Positions 8,659 to 21,347 of a stretch of DNA of 64,000 bases are shown here, piece by piece. The DNA comes from Dermatemys mawii (lineage: Eukaryota; Chordata; Testudines; Dermatemydidae), in the NCBI GenBank assembly GCA_007922305.1, contig ML677358.1, positions 15,521,564 through 15,585,563 of the forward strand, in the 5' to 3' direction. The notes under the pieces were generated by a model. That model was not told where the DNA came from, ran no database searches, and was given only the letters and a program-made list of their open reading frames with translations. The position numbers were made by a program, and so were the translations under genes. The first letter of the stretch is position 1; every line of letters starts with the position of its first letter.

Positions 8659-11600
8659 ATCTAAATCACTCAAAACGATGCACAGTCAGGACTTCCAGAT
8701 GTGATGATTTCCATCCAAAACCAAAATCTGTGAATCTCCTTCTCCAGAACCTCTCCCTGAACAAACCCCTTTCCTTTTCTCTCTGCTAGGTTAAGCTGGG
8801 TTAAGTGTAAGTAAAAGTACACAAAGTGCTCCTCCGAGGACACTAGTGAATGAAGGTGAGTTTTCTCATGCAGAAATGGCTACAGAGAAACAGACTATGA
8901 ATCTTTCCAGTCCAGTAACCTGCCTCTGATAGTAGCCATCACCAGTAATTTCACAGGTAACCCCTCATCAGAATACAGGATGAGTTAGTTTATTCTGGAA
9001 TTGGCAGAGCAAAACTTTTTTATTTTTTTATTTTGAGGAACTCATACAATTTATGATGTGGAGTCCAATTTCAAGGAGATCAGTCCTTTAGCTATTCAGA
9101 ATGAAACCTTGGTGTGTCAAAAGTGATGGGATTCTTATAGATGCCCCACTTCTAAAATATTACCACAAAATAATCTCTTCTCTTGTGTCACTTTATTAAC
9201 CTCCACTGGCTCTTGCTTGCATGGTGAAAATGTAAACAGTGAGCAATGACAGAAGACCCGCTTACTTACCTGATATAGGCAACTCCTGGGCCTTCTCACT
9301 TTTTCCAGATCCTTCAAGAATTCTTGAACATATTATTTATCTTCAACTGCACTTTTATTTGCTACAGAATAATTTAATTTAAAATAGGCTAGTTTCATAT
9401 ATTTTCCACTTCATGACTGAATTCAGAAATTCCCCTGGCTTTTATTATTTCCCTTTACATTAGTAGAGGCACATTTTCTACTGCCTTACATACCTCATCC
9501 AACCCTGCACAAGTCCATTACTCATACGCAACCTGTCACTCAGCTTAGAGTGAATCCTGGAGCCGTTTTCTCATGCACTGGAGGACTGCATTCTCCATCC
9601 ATTAACTGCTCCTTCATGAACTCTTGCCAGGGCTTCTCAATAACTGTCACAGGGCTGTGTTGCCTTCAACAGTAAAAGGACAAAGAGCCTGAGCAGAAAT
9701 GGACCTAAAATCTGTCATTTCAGATGGAATTAGAATAGACTCTTTTGCTCATTAATAGTATATTTTTTAAATTAGCTCTGACCAATTATTTCCCAGGGCT
9801 TCTCTGCATTAGGGATTTGTCCCCATCACAGGCTAGTTAACAGTAGCTAAGTCTACGTAAAAACCCCTGGTGTATGCAGCCAAAGATCCCATAAGCCATG
9901 GTTTGCCTGAGTGCAGGTAACCCTAGTTTCAAACAGGGGTAAAATGCCCCCAATGCAAATTATGACTTATAGAAATGTTGCTTGGTTACACTGGGGTCAG
10001 AACTGGTCCACAATGAAGGCTGTGTCCACCAGCCTCCCATGTCATTGGGTTTCCCCCCACACTGCAGGTTGTATGCAGCTCTGGGCTCTCCCCACTGGCA
10101 ACAGGGTTGTGTATGGCTGTTCTGCGGAGATGTCAGGTAGACAACACACACCCTGTGGAGAGCTTCAAGATTCCTTTCCACCAGCAAAGTTGGCAACAGA
10201 CCCAACATTTTCCTATATTCTCCACCTTCCCAGTTCCCTAGGGATCTATGCCTGGATAAAGAAAGTCAGCAGGGCAATGGCAGTGGTGAGAGAGATGAGG
10301 TATACCTGGGAAATGATGGAACACATGTTGATAAGGAATCCTCAGGCTGCCACATGTGGGGAAACTGAGCCTGTCATAGCTTGGGAGATGACCAGCATGT
10401 ACCTTTGACTCATGATCTGACCACATAACCTGCACTCTTAAATAGTTACACAGGTGTTTCAGGTGGTTCCATGCACTGGTTATTATTATTTGCATTGTGG
10501 TGGTACCAATCATGGGTCACGGGCATTTGAATCTGATCTCTGCTTCCCACACATAGCCAATGGCAGGTCTGCCCACTGACACTGTGCTCCTCGGTACTAC
10601 CTGGAGAATGAAGAGGTCCCTCACTATTCCCTCAGTGAGTCACAGAGAGTCACCACTTAAGCCTTTAGGAAGATTACCAACATGGTGCTAGCCCTCTGCA
10701 CAGGGGTGGATTTCACCCACTGAGCATTTTCTGGCATAAAAAAAATAAAGATTCAAAAGGCAAAGATGCTTCAACACACTGGTGCATGCAAAGATGCTAA
10801 TGAGTTATTTGCCTGTACAATTGTGCATGCGCAATTCCAAAAATCAGGGCCAAACTTTGAACCCCAAAAGGCTGCATAAATATTAAATTAGTTTAAGTAA
10901 ATAGATTGTCAATATACTCTGTGCCCCACATAGAACACCCCAAAGCTATGTTAAAAGAACATTATTTAGATTGCAAAGTCAAGCATTCAAAAATTAGGAA
11001 ATGACAAGTTCTCCCATTCCACAAAGCTCCATTCTAGGATTCCCCAGCCTGAGCCATTTTGTGTACCTGGAAAAAGAAAGGATTTTAGGGTCTAAACAAA
11101 AGATCTGCTAAGGCAGTAGATTCAGGATGTTATATAGGTTGTTTCAAGTTAACCTGCTTTAAAGTTGGCTAAACATCTCAAAGCATCTGTTGATGCAGGT
11201 TCCATTTCTGCTGATTAAACACCATGCATTCTGTTTACCTAAAAAGTTATCTTCCCTGCAGTTTGATTTGTCTATGATGGACTTCCTGATTAAAACCATT
11301 GTGTAACTGAGCTCACCACCATTAATTAGCTACCATATTTCAGCTCAGAGGTGGCTCTATTTTAGGAACCACCACCAAGAATTCTAATTAAGGCCAAGAT
11401 TGATGAGAGCTTCTGGACACATGTCCCATGGGGAACTGGGCTATGACCTTTTAACTCATTTCGGAAAGGTAACCTATCATTTGTTTTTTCTTAAATGTAA
11501 GGGTGGGGGTAGCAAATATATCCATGTCTGGTAGCAATTCAAATATATGTGGCTGTTATTTACCTTGGATCTAAAAACTCAACATAACCAACTAAATAAA

Positions 11601-12304
11601 CCCCAACAACAATGATGTCATTGAAGCCTTTACATGACTTGGATTGCAACATGCAGTATGGCCTGTGATCTTTATTTGCTCCTCTTTGTCAGTCTGTTAC
11701 CTCATTCAATATACCCAGGACCGGTGTAAAAGTAAATCAGGGCTGTGGAAGTGAAACCCTGGGTTAGGCTGAAATGGGGCAGAAGGCAATTCAGAGGCTT
11801 GCTATTTGGGCAGGAATAAAAGAACCAAGTTCTTCTAGTCTCATGCAGTTTTATTATTGAAGCCTAGCATAATTCATTCAAAAAGCCATTATTATCTATT
11901 AGCCAGACACATAAATTACACCATCAATCCATAGCTACAGTTCAGCTGGATTTTAGCTGTCAATATAATTGGAGGGTGGGTGAGATGACTAGGCATTCTG
12001 CAGTAAGCTAAAGGAATTCAAATGAGTGTTTGAAGTGTATTCAGCTGCTATTTTAACCGTATTTTTCCACTAAACTCCAAGCAGTGCTGCTATTTGAATT
12101 CCTATTGCAATAAGAAAGTCAAAGTTTGCAAATCACCTTGAATGTGATTTTTAAAAAAGCTCCTGTATGTCCTCTATAAACACTTATTCCAAAGCTATCT
12201 ATTGGGATTGTGATTATACTTTTTGGTATTATCACTAACAATTCATTCCCCAGCAACCTGAAAGGACAAATTTCTCCCCCGGTCTGACGGGGACCTCTTC
12301 CAGG
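8659..12304. other. unassigned non-coding DNA
   Basis: No gene or clear repeat family was recognised in about 3.6 kb. The longest frame (9911-10408, 165 codons) has no family resemblance and no upstream or downstream exon signals I would trust. Confidence 0.45.
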
Positions 12305-12620
12305 GAGTGTGAGATGGGCTGGCATTGCTGGGGAAGAGGAAGCTGAGGTGGGCTTGGTTCTGAAGCATAGGCATCAGGGCATGACTAAGCACTGTTGGGG
12401 AGGAAGATGAGTGTAGGTTCTGCACTGATACTGAGATGGCAGGAAAGGATGGTCTATCCCTCTGGAGGAAGAGGTTGGGGTGGGCAGGTAGCTTCTGCTC
12501 TACCACTGGGATGGCCTGGCCCTCTACAGGAAGAAGCCAATGGGTGGGGCTTTGTGCTGAGGTTGCAATGGCAGATGGCTTGGTCCACAGGACGAGGAAG
12601 TGGGGCTGAACTCTGTCCCT
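12305..12620. repeat. degenerate tandem array, unit about 65 bp, GC-rich
   Basis: About five units can be lined up by a shared pattern GGATGGC..GG..CT.CAGGAAGAGG followed by GTGGGGCT.....TTCTG. Unit ends fall near 12353, 12420, 12495, 12556 and 12613, a spacing of 57-75 bp. The array explains the open frames on both strands here. Confidence 0.6.
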
Positions 12621-12844
12621 CACCCACTAGGCAGCACTTCCACTCAGCAATGTGGAGCCACTGCCATATCCCCACAGAAGGTTGCACGTAGCCTCCAGCT
12701 CCCTCCTCCAGGCCAGGCCCCTCCGGCTCCAAAGGAAAACATCAATGAAGATGGAGGATGGTGACTCTAGGCCCGTAAGCCTTCTCTAATTGGCTCAGGT
12801 CGTGTGTGTGCACTACATGGAGATACTGAGCCTTTTAATACCTT

Positions 12845-13500
12845 GAGAAGTGTGACCTCTGTGTAATTATGGTTCAAATCTCTGCCCTTTTGACTTTATG
12901 CTCCGTTAGCTGGCTAACGAGAGTAACTGCTCTGTCATTAGGGTACATGTCACCACCCACTCGCTTCTGAAGGACACTTTGGTACCTTGAGCAATGTGAC
13001 AGCCTGATAATGAGGGTTCAGCAGCTGCTCGTTTATTTTCTTGGCATTATTCTGCTTTCGCCGGTCAGTGAGAGTGACTCTCCTACAATTAAGGCACAAG
13101 TAACTTTCCTGTTCCTTGTTGAGCAATTTGGACCCCTCAGCACTGTGACCTCTCTGCAATTCGGGTTCAGCTCTCTGCCATCCCTGTTGGCAGTCTAATC
13201 AGCGTGACATCCCTGAAATTCAGGCGCCTATCACAAGCCTCTCTTAGGAGATGCATAGAGCCCTTCGGTACCTTGTAATTCAGCTCACTGCTCTTTTGCT
13301 CTCTTAGCATTACGCTTCTTTAGCTGGCTAGTCTTTAATTTGGATATAGGTTGCATTTCTCCTTGACAATGGTGGATTAGGGTCATATTAGTAATTTGGG
13401 CAGTGACACTACCCTGTAATCAGGGTCTGAATCTTTGCCTCTTTTTAGCATTGGGCAACTTTAGCCTGCTGATTGCCTTATAATCAGAATCCTCAACCCT
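12845..13500. repeat. degenerate tandem array, unit about 70 bp
   Basis: A motif close to GTGACCTCTCTGTAATTAGG followed by GTTCA..TCTCTGCC recurs at about 12852, 12922, 12996, 13074, 13145, 13204, 13267, 13331, 13403 and 13462. Alternate units also share TTAGCATTATGCTTCTTTAG and AGCTGGCTA. Spacing is 57-77 bp. Divergence between units is high, so the array is old. Confidence 0.7.
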
Positions 13501-15479
13501 TTATTCCCTTGGATTATGCCATGTTAGCCACATGGTCAGAAGCAGCTTTCTGTAGGTAGGGTGCAGGTCTCATCAGTCACTATTTACGGTGCCCTCTGAA
13601 GAGTCCTGGCCCATCAGGTTCTTTCAAACTTGTCTCCAATAGCAAATCGCAAGGCTCAGAGGCAGAATTCCAGACAAGAGATTCTGTAGCAGTTGCCGGC
13701 ATGTTCAAACAGAGAGATTTCTCTGGCAATTCTAGAACAAATTGATCAGTACAGTATTCCTTCTTTTCATTTACTTGGAATATAGCTCAATTTATTTCTC
13801 ATTGTCTTTCTTAACCCCTGCTGGTTTTGTATTAAGAATTTGGAACTGCATTGTCTAATAGTTGTCAAGGGGAAATCTGGGAATTTGGGTTTAGGAATTA
13901 TTTGATAGATTTGGAACCTCGGTGAGGCTTGGCAGAGGTGAAAGTGCCATTGAAGAATATGGGGACAGCACAATCCTGGCCAACTATACCCTTGTGAGAT
14001 TGTCAATAATTCTATAGTTATGTTTTTTGCCGCATTACCTGAACTGGATAGAAGCTCTGTAATAATAATTTGAAATAATTTGCACAAATACAGTAATTTG
14101 GAAATAAATAAATACGTTTTTGTCCAATGATTGAAAAATTCATTCTGTGCTGCCTTTAATTATTTAACATTCTTTGGCTTTTTGTATTGAGAATTGTGAA
14201 CTGCATTGAAATTCTGCTAAAACTCTGCCCTGCACACTCTCTTTCCAGCCTCACAAAGACAACTGGACAAGAAGGAAGAAGCCAATCAAAAAGAAAGAAA
14301 AAGATCTATGGAGCAGGAGACAGGAAATAAATGCTGAAAGAACAGTCACTGGGAATCATTATAGTTTATTATGTGATATATTTCAAAGCTAAATTGTACA
14401 ACGATCTGTGAATAAAAATTAAACTAACAACATAGGACATTAATAGATTTCCTAAAGTTATATTAAGTATTCTTCATGTGCCTTGCAATAAATATTGTAT
14501 TAAAATAACTTTTTTGTGATTGTACTTCTTTTTAGGTTTACACCAGGTCCAGAACTGTGGCATCTAAGTTCACTGGAAAGATAAATTAAATAAAGTAATT
14601 ACTATGTGTCACCTACCAAAGGCTGATACATTTTGAAAGGCTGAATATATCAAATTCTGAAGCTCAATTATGTGTCACATATGAAAAGAAAAATTGTTGA
14701 TTAGCCACAACATTGTCTAATGCATGGAGAACCATTTACTGCTATAACCTTTCACAGTTTCTATAACTACCTTTGCCATGTGAGAGAACACAGCTATGGC
14801 TTGTTACCCAATAAGCACATATGGCCTCTCAAGAAAAGATCTTTCACTACTCATCCTGTAAAACATTTGTCATTTGTGTGTCATACATTCACACTCTGGT
14901 ACAGAAGCAGCACTTCTTTCCAGTTTAATTTATTAAACTTAATTTTTACCATTCCGTCTTGAGTCCTACTGATGTTATTATGTTTAACAATAGTCATTTT
15001 AACATTCTTAAACTCTGTAGGTCACAGTAAGTTGTTCAAAGGTGAGAACCATTTGACTATGACATAAGAAAGAACTGAGCTTCATTGTGGCTAACCTATA
15101 GAGGCCACTGAAAACCCTACTGCCGGTAGGCACGTTGTTAATCCATATCTCTCATTCCATAAGAAAAAATGCTTTTCATGCCAGATTGTTGCCATAGCTA
15201 TAATGTTATGCGGAGTTGAACTAAGTTTCTACCTATTTTGATATGTTGACCACTTGGAAATTGTCAATAGAACTGGAAAATTTGCATCTAAAGTTGATGT
15301 CATTGTCATAAATAACAAAATACTAAAGATACAGAAAGAGAAGGAAAAACTGTTCAAGCATTTGAAATGTAAAGTATTCAATAAGGCTTTCATTTCAACA
15401 ACATCCATTGTTCCCTTTTCTGCTAGCTACAGAGAATCTTTAGAAAGAAACCTCCCCTTGTCTGACAGTCTCTCACTCC
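13501..15479. other. unassigned non-coding DNA
   Basis: AT-rich, with no gene or repeat family recognised. Confidence 0.5.
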
Positions 15480-15740
15480 AGTCTACACTACAAACTTATG
15501 CTTGTATAACAGCATCGCTCAGGGGTGAGGAAAATCAGTGTAGTTATAACAACTGAACTCCTGGTGTAGACAGCACTATGTTGACAGGAGGGATTTTCTA
15601 GTCAACATAATTATAGTCTCTCAGGGAGATGGAGTATCTACACCAATGGGAGAAGCTCTTCTTTCTGCATAGGTCGCATCTTCACTCTAAGCGCTACAGA
15701 AGCGCAGCTGCACTGGTGCAGGACTGTAAGTGTGGACAAG
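15480..15740. mobile_element. non-autonomous DNA element, family B
   Basis: The left end GTCTACACTACAAAC and right end CTGTAAGTGTGGACAAG are imperfect inverted repeats. Inside are paired GTAGACAGCACTATG and AGAAGCTCTTC blocks typical of a turtle short DNA element as I remember it. No coding capacity. Confidence 0.55.
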
Positions 15741-16720
15741 CCCTTGGATGGTATTAAAGATGGTAATAACTGTCCTTTTGGAGAAAAGAGAAGTTAGTTG
15801 AAATGAGCTGGAGCTGTTGTTATCGTTGCTGTCGTTAAAGTCCAATCCTGTTTCCTAGAGAAGACAAAACAAGATAAATGCACACAAAGGGGAAGGAGAA
15901 AGAATAGCAAAGAAAGAAAATACAGCTTCTGTCTCTGCTGTTGACTTCACTTGCAACCTCACTGCTGAAAAAGCACACCTAAAGCACACAGCATAATCCT
16001 AGAGCCCGGGCTTCAATTCATTCCTAAACAACCCCTTAGCCCAAGCCCTGTGAGCCCAAGTCAGCTGGCATGGGCCAGCCATAGGTTTTTAATTGCAGCA
16101 TAGATATCGCCTACAAGCTTTAGAGATCCTTTAAACTTTATTGAGCTTTTAAAGGTGTAATAACTGTAGAAACCAGTTAGGTATTGAACAGTGAATTGTT
16201 CTATTAAAAGATCCATCATTTTGGTACTGGTAAATCATTTTATTCTACACCAAGAAGACGATTTTGCAAAAATCATCACTTTGTGATAAGAATTTGTTAA
16301 ATGGATTAACGAGATTTGATTATCACGATTTGATAAATCTTTAAATATTCTATGTTTTATTCACAGGTTTAACTTTATGACTGTTATATAAACCATCTTG
16401 CTTTATTTTAGTTCTTGAACTCCTTATTTATTAATGTAACTTACTTAATAAAATGTATAAATTCAGGAATAGCTTCAGTTCTGTCCTTGGCTAAACAAGG
16501 AGGAATCCAATCAACTTGTGAAGGCTTTGGTGTGGTTAATTTTAATTGTGATTTTCTATCTTATTCTTACAATCTTTGGAAATAACCCACTCTGAATACT
16601 GAGAGTTTAATTTTTTTTCTTGCTCTTTAGAATCACACTTTGGAGAGGAGGGGAAGACTACCATGTCACCTTGATGTTTGTAGTGTTGTTGCTTCTGTGT
16701 TGTTCCCAGGATATTAGAAA
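15741..16720. other. unassigned non-coding DNA
   Basis: AT-rich, with no gene or repeat recognised. Confidence 0.5.
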
Positions 16721-16891
16721 GACAAGCTGGATGAGTTAATATCTGTTATTAGACCAACTTCTGTTGGTGAAAGAGACAAGCTTTCAAGCTTACACAGACT
16801 TGAAGAAGAGCATTGCATAAGCTTGAAAGTTTGTCTCATTCACCAATAGAAATTGGTCCAATAACAGATATTACCTCACCCACCTTGTCTC
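16721..16891. repeat. foldback of two family F repeats
   Basis: The left half (16721-16800) and right half (16801-16891) are inverted copies of the family F repeat. The outermost 30 bases of the arms differ at only 3 positions. The central part carries GACTTGAAGAAGAGC, the inner end of the right copy. The whole could fold into a hairpin of about 75-bp arms. Confidence 0.85.
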
Positions 16892-18734
16892 TTGAAAGGA
16901 GCCTGAAGTTCTCGTAGCCACTTAGCTGCATAACATTTTCTTTCTTGAACTTTTAAGGGAACCAAAATGAAACTTTACTTGGATCCCCCAATCTCGGTGT
17001 AGTCCACTGCCTACCCTTCCATTCAGCCATAGATTTTCCACCCCTTTGGATCTCTTCTACAGGACCAGAGCCCAATTCCTGAGCATGCTACATTCAAGGC
17101 TCCTGTGTCTTCTGGGATAAAGTTAACCTACAGCTGGCAAGCTGATTTCTGCAGCATCCCAATGCAGGGAGATTAAAAAAAAGGTTGAATAAATTAAATA
17201 TGAACATTAATATTACAGTAACCCTGTGTTTATTTTCAGAAATTAACTTATTTTATGGTGGTTCTAAATTTTCTGTGTCCTTCGGGTTGTTATACTGACA
17301 GTAAAAAACTGCATTTGTATGGGAGAGAACTGGGCAAGGGAGTAGGAAGATATAAATCACTATATAAGTGTTAAGTATTTAAATTTTTTTAGTGCTGTGA
17401 ACAAAAGTTTCCTAGTGAATATTTAATTTCAATTAAGTTTCTCTTTTTCTTGGCATTTGATAATTCATTACTATGGTACCAGATGTCTTTTTCTCTATCA
17501 AAATATATACGGGCATGTTACTTTTGATTTAGTACATTTGCCTTATGATTTATTATTAAAAATAGGCAATTTGGAAAGCAAATAATTTAATATTAGGTGA
17601 TAGTTCATTGTATGAAAACCAGTTAAGCAAATCTAAGAAAAGGTTAAAGGAAGTGATATCTGTGTAGATAGGATTAAGGAAAAAAAATCTCAATATTTCA
17701 ACACAGTAACTGCTAGAGGATGAGGATAAAACAATTAAAACCAGAAATGCTATGGTGAAATTTGTACACAGAATGGCTATGTACAGAGCTAACTTGTATT
17801 GGCCAAAAAACTGCTCTAGGGAATGTTCTGCCAGCCAAGGTCTGGCAGAACCCAGGGCACTCTAGAGTCACGCCCCATGGCCACCTGAATGCAACCTCCA
17901 GCCCCACAGGGGACCAGAATACACCATTCTGCCTCCAGCTGTCCTCTACATGCCCACTGTACTGTGTAAAATTAGCTATGCCAGCTTTGCACCACCCCAG
18001 GATTCTCCCATGGGGGGGAATCCTTCGCCATCTCTTTGCAGCAGCATTATGGGCATTCTGTTTGCAACTGAATCCTCCACCAAAAAATTTATATTGCAGG
18101 CATGGTGCAAAAGCCACTTTACTTCTGAATGAGAGCTTCCGCACAGGGTCTGTGTGTTAACGCCCTTCCACATATGTGCACTGACTTCACACCTTTAGTT
18201 GAATCACCTTGAATTTCCCAGCTGTTCTTGTGTGGAGGAGCCCTGAGTTTGGCCTGATTTTCCAACGTGCTGAACATGTGCAGCTCCCACTAAAGTGAAA
18301 TTAGGAGGCTGATTTTAGGTCGTTCTCTTTCGAAAGCCTGGGTTGTAATACTCTTTGAGTTGTGCTGCAGGTACAGCTTCACAAACAATTTTGGAGTGAG
18401 CTTGGTCGCATGTGTTTGAGAGACAGACAGTCCCCTGCTACTAATAAATCTTCTCCAGCAGTAATTCGGAGCTTGTGCTTGCTTTCCCATCACACCACGC
18501 CTCTCCAATCCTCCAGCGCCAACTCATCACAGTTGGACTCTCTCTCCCGCCTTACAGCTGGAGACTGTGTGGAGCAGACATTATTTTGGCTGAATGAGGC
18601 AGACTGCAGGTGGCAATGGCATGCGGAATATTGGAAAGAAGATGTGTTTATCTCCTTTCTTACTCTTGTTAATGACTAGCAGCAGTCTTTTTTGGAAGCA
18701 AAGTTTTGTGCACTAAAATCACAACTCTCTGCTG
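16892..18734. other. unassigned non-coding DNA
   Basis: AT-rich in its first half, more GC-rich at 17800-18650. Open frames at 17713-18160 on both strands overlap each other and match nothing I know. Confidence 0.45.
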
Positions 18735-19266
18735 GATGAATCATGAATAGAGCCCGTTCAAAATCTGTTAAGCAAAAAATTGAAAATTGAAATTTGGAAA
18801 TAGCATGGCAGCATCGCATGAGAGTTATAGTTCTGGTGCCTCTTACTAAACTTCTCCCTTGTAGACCAGGCTAACTGGTTGGACTACATCTCCTAAGATG
18901 CACCTTGGTCCCCACTCTAATATCAAACTGGTTCATTTCAAAGAGGTTACAAGGTTTTGTTTCAACTTTATTGTTTTGATGCATTTTGTTTACATTGATA
19001 TATCAACATATTATATGTATTATGTTATATTTAATGACCTATATTTAGAAGATATCACATTTAATTTTATATTATAATGTTTTGACAATATCAACATGAA
19101 ACACATTGACATTATCAAAACAAAATGATAATATGGATCTAAACAGAAATTTCTCACAATGTATGTTCCTTAGGAAAAAATAAATTCCAATTAAGAATGA
19201 AAGGAAATGTCAAAATTTCAATATTTCCCATGGAATGGAAATATCCATTTTCTGACCAGTTCTAAC
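18735..19266. repeat. AT-rich short DNA-element-like repeat, family G
   Basis: Begins near AGCCCGTTCAAAATC and ends near CCATTTTCTGACCAGTTCTA. Related AT-rich stretches with a TGACCAGCTCTA-type end or GACAAAAAATGCAGATTCG motif occur at 24876-25100, 42820-43020 and 48436-48700. An internal ACTACATCTCCTAAGATGC resembles a decayed ZNF143-type site. Confidence 0.45.
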
Positions 19267-20053
19267 AATCGGCACTTTTCTTCTTCTGATATTGACTCTT
19301 CAGACTTCTGACAGCCTGTCGCCTCACTCAGGAATCGTGTACTTGCCAAGCAACATGCTTTTAGCAGGCAAGATCTTATTTATATATGGAAAGATCTTCT
19401 AGACAAGCTTTTAAGGGGCACAGCCTCAGAGACTCATTTACAAATAGGGCCGACAAGCAGTAAGGAGGCCAGGACTCGTTGATATACACAGCATAGAGGC
19501 CATAAAGAACAAAGGCACCATTTAGAATTAATCCTCTATTTTCTAGGAGCATCTTTTAGGCTTTTTTGTTTTTTATACGTTTGGGTAGCAAAATATTTTA
19601 GACCCCCGCTAGCAATCATGATAAATGCATTTTCACAGACATAAATGAACTCTTTAAAAAAGTAACTGCATTCCCACCCATTGGTTCCAATTTTATAGTG
19701 TATGCTGCACAGATCTGTTTTTAAAAGGACTGGAACATGTTGTGTGTTTGAGAGTTTTAAAAAAATGTTTTTAAAGCATCTGTGTTCCCTTGGGCAGGTC
19801 AGGGGAATAGGGCTGTTTCTGAGGGAATCAGTGTCCCTTATTGAACCTCCTCCTTTCTACTGCTTTCCCAGCATTTTGTAGGCAATGAAAAGGGAGAAGA
19901 TGATGGTGGAGGAGATTGTTCTTTGCTGAGACTTTGAGGTGTCTCCCTATAAAGTTAAGCAGAACTGTGCTGTTTCATTCTATAAAACGCCATGGGCAGT
20001 AGCGATGGCAGGTTATAGTAGCTCCATTTCAGTCCCATTGTAGAAAGTCTTCT
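19267..20053. other. unassigned non-coding DNA
   Basis: No gene or repeat recognised upstream of the Gypsy element. Confidence 0.5.
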
Positions 20054-20058
20054 GAAGG
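20054..20058. other. target site duplication, left copy (GAAGG)
   Basis: GAAGG precedes TGTCATAAG. The same five bases follow CTGACA at 23814-23818. Five bases is the usual Ty3/Gypsy length. The identity runs on by chance to GAAGGTGT on both sides because the flank continues TGTT. Confidence 0.7.
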
Positions 20059-20844
20059 TGTCATAAGTGTGAAGTAGCCTAGAATTAGTGTTTACCTGTA
20101 AGGGGTTAAGCTAAAGGTAACCTGAGAGGTGGACAACTGACCAGTGAGAAATTCCTCAGGAGACAAAGGATTTTAAGTTTCAGTTTCTCTCCGGGTCTCT
20201 CTGTGTTCACCTCAGCTATGGGATGAACACAGCTATGTCTTTCACTATAACTATAAGATTCTATCAAGTACTGTAGTCAGTAAGTTTACCTTCTTTTTAT
20301 CATTTGGAGGGTTCTCAGTGGTGAGTGTTGGCTGGGTGCTTCTTGATATTGTAAGCTTCAGCAGAGATATCAACTGTGGGAGAAAATTGCCTCAGGGGAG
20401 GGGTTTGGTTTCTGAATCCTTTTGTTGATTATGGTAGATGCTGTTCTATTGATGGTTATAAGGGATTTATTCCTTTCTTTTTTTCTTTTATTAAAATCTT
20501 TCTTTTAAGAAGCTGACTGCTTGTTTTCCATTGTGTAAGATCCTGGTTTTGGATCGGGCACGTCTCGCAGGATCAGGCGAGGTTTGGGTTTTTTATTCTC
20601 TCAAGCTTTCCAGGGAAGGAAGAAGTTTGCGGGGGTTAGTGGAAAGGGAAAGAAGGGTCCCAAACTACCCTAGACCTAGTTTGGTGGTGGCAGCATACCA
20701 GGTCCAGATACAGAAGAATTTGTGTTCTGGGGAAAAACATTTTAACCCAAGCTGGTAAAATAAGCTTGGGGGGGTTATTTCTTTTTTTCATGCGGGTCCC
20801 CACATCTGTACCCTAGAGTTCAGAGTGGGGAGGCAATCCTGACA
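20059..20844 (+). repeat. 5' LTR of the Gypsy element
   Basis: Starts TGTCATAAG and ends CCTGACA, the usual TG...CA form, 786 bp long. It contains a possible polyadenylation signal ATTAAA at 20490-20495. The start is supported by memory of turtle Gypsy LTRs beginning TGTCATAAG and by the target duplication just outside. The 3' partner LTR is absent except for six bases. Confidence 0.75.
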
Positions 20845-20862
20845 TGGTGGTAGAGGTGGGAT
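20845..20862 (+). promoter_or_regulatory. primer binding site, tRNA-Leu-like
   Basis: TGGTGGTAGAGGTGGGAT lies directly after the LTR. It matches the complement of the 3' end of vertebrate tRNA-Leu (AAG/TAG anticodons) at 16 of 18 bases as I recall that tRNA. This is where the tRNA would prime minus-strand DNA. Confidence 0.65.
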
Positions 20863-21347
20863 GAAATTTTGAGAATCTAAAAAACAGAATTTTGCAGAAG
20901 AAGTTTAAATTTCCAGCAGTTTTTTTTCTAAGGTGAAACCTCTCAGCAAGTACAAACCAGGCAAACCACAGGGAGTCACTCTGGTAAAACTTGTTCCGCA
21001 GGTCTTGAAGCTGTGATAGCTCCACGCTTTGTCTTTTTCAGTTGCCTGAGGGCAGGGAACTGAAGGTTTTTTGGTTTTGTTTTTTTGAGAGGGTTTTCTC
21101 CTGCTGGATAGCAGAGAGTAGCCCAGGTTTGCAGTTAAGAGTTAATAGGCTCATTAAGTGCTAGGCAACCATCTCAGGGGTCCCTGGGGTGGAGGGGGGG
21201 AATTGGTCAGTTCAGTTTTCTGAGAATCAGTGTAGGGGGTCTTTCTCCCTCTGCTGGTAGGATTAAAACCCTGCTGAGAATTTCCAAGTGATATAAGAAA
21301 TTTTTGTTTAATTTTCAGTGAGTAAGTTAGAACACAGAAAGATTAAA

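Noticed and set aside
9911..10408. 165-codon open frame on the plus strand
   Set aside because: Composition is ordinary, with no domain motif, no splice context and overlapping frames on the other strand. Most likely chance.
12852..13480. CRISPR-like regular spacing of repeats
   Set aside because: Repeat and spacer are both diverged, the unit is continuous, and the genome is vertebrate. It is a decayed tandem array.
17713..18160. Overlapping 132- and 143-codon frames on opposite strands
   Set aside because: Mutual shadows in GC-moderate DNA with no protein similarity seen.
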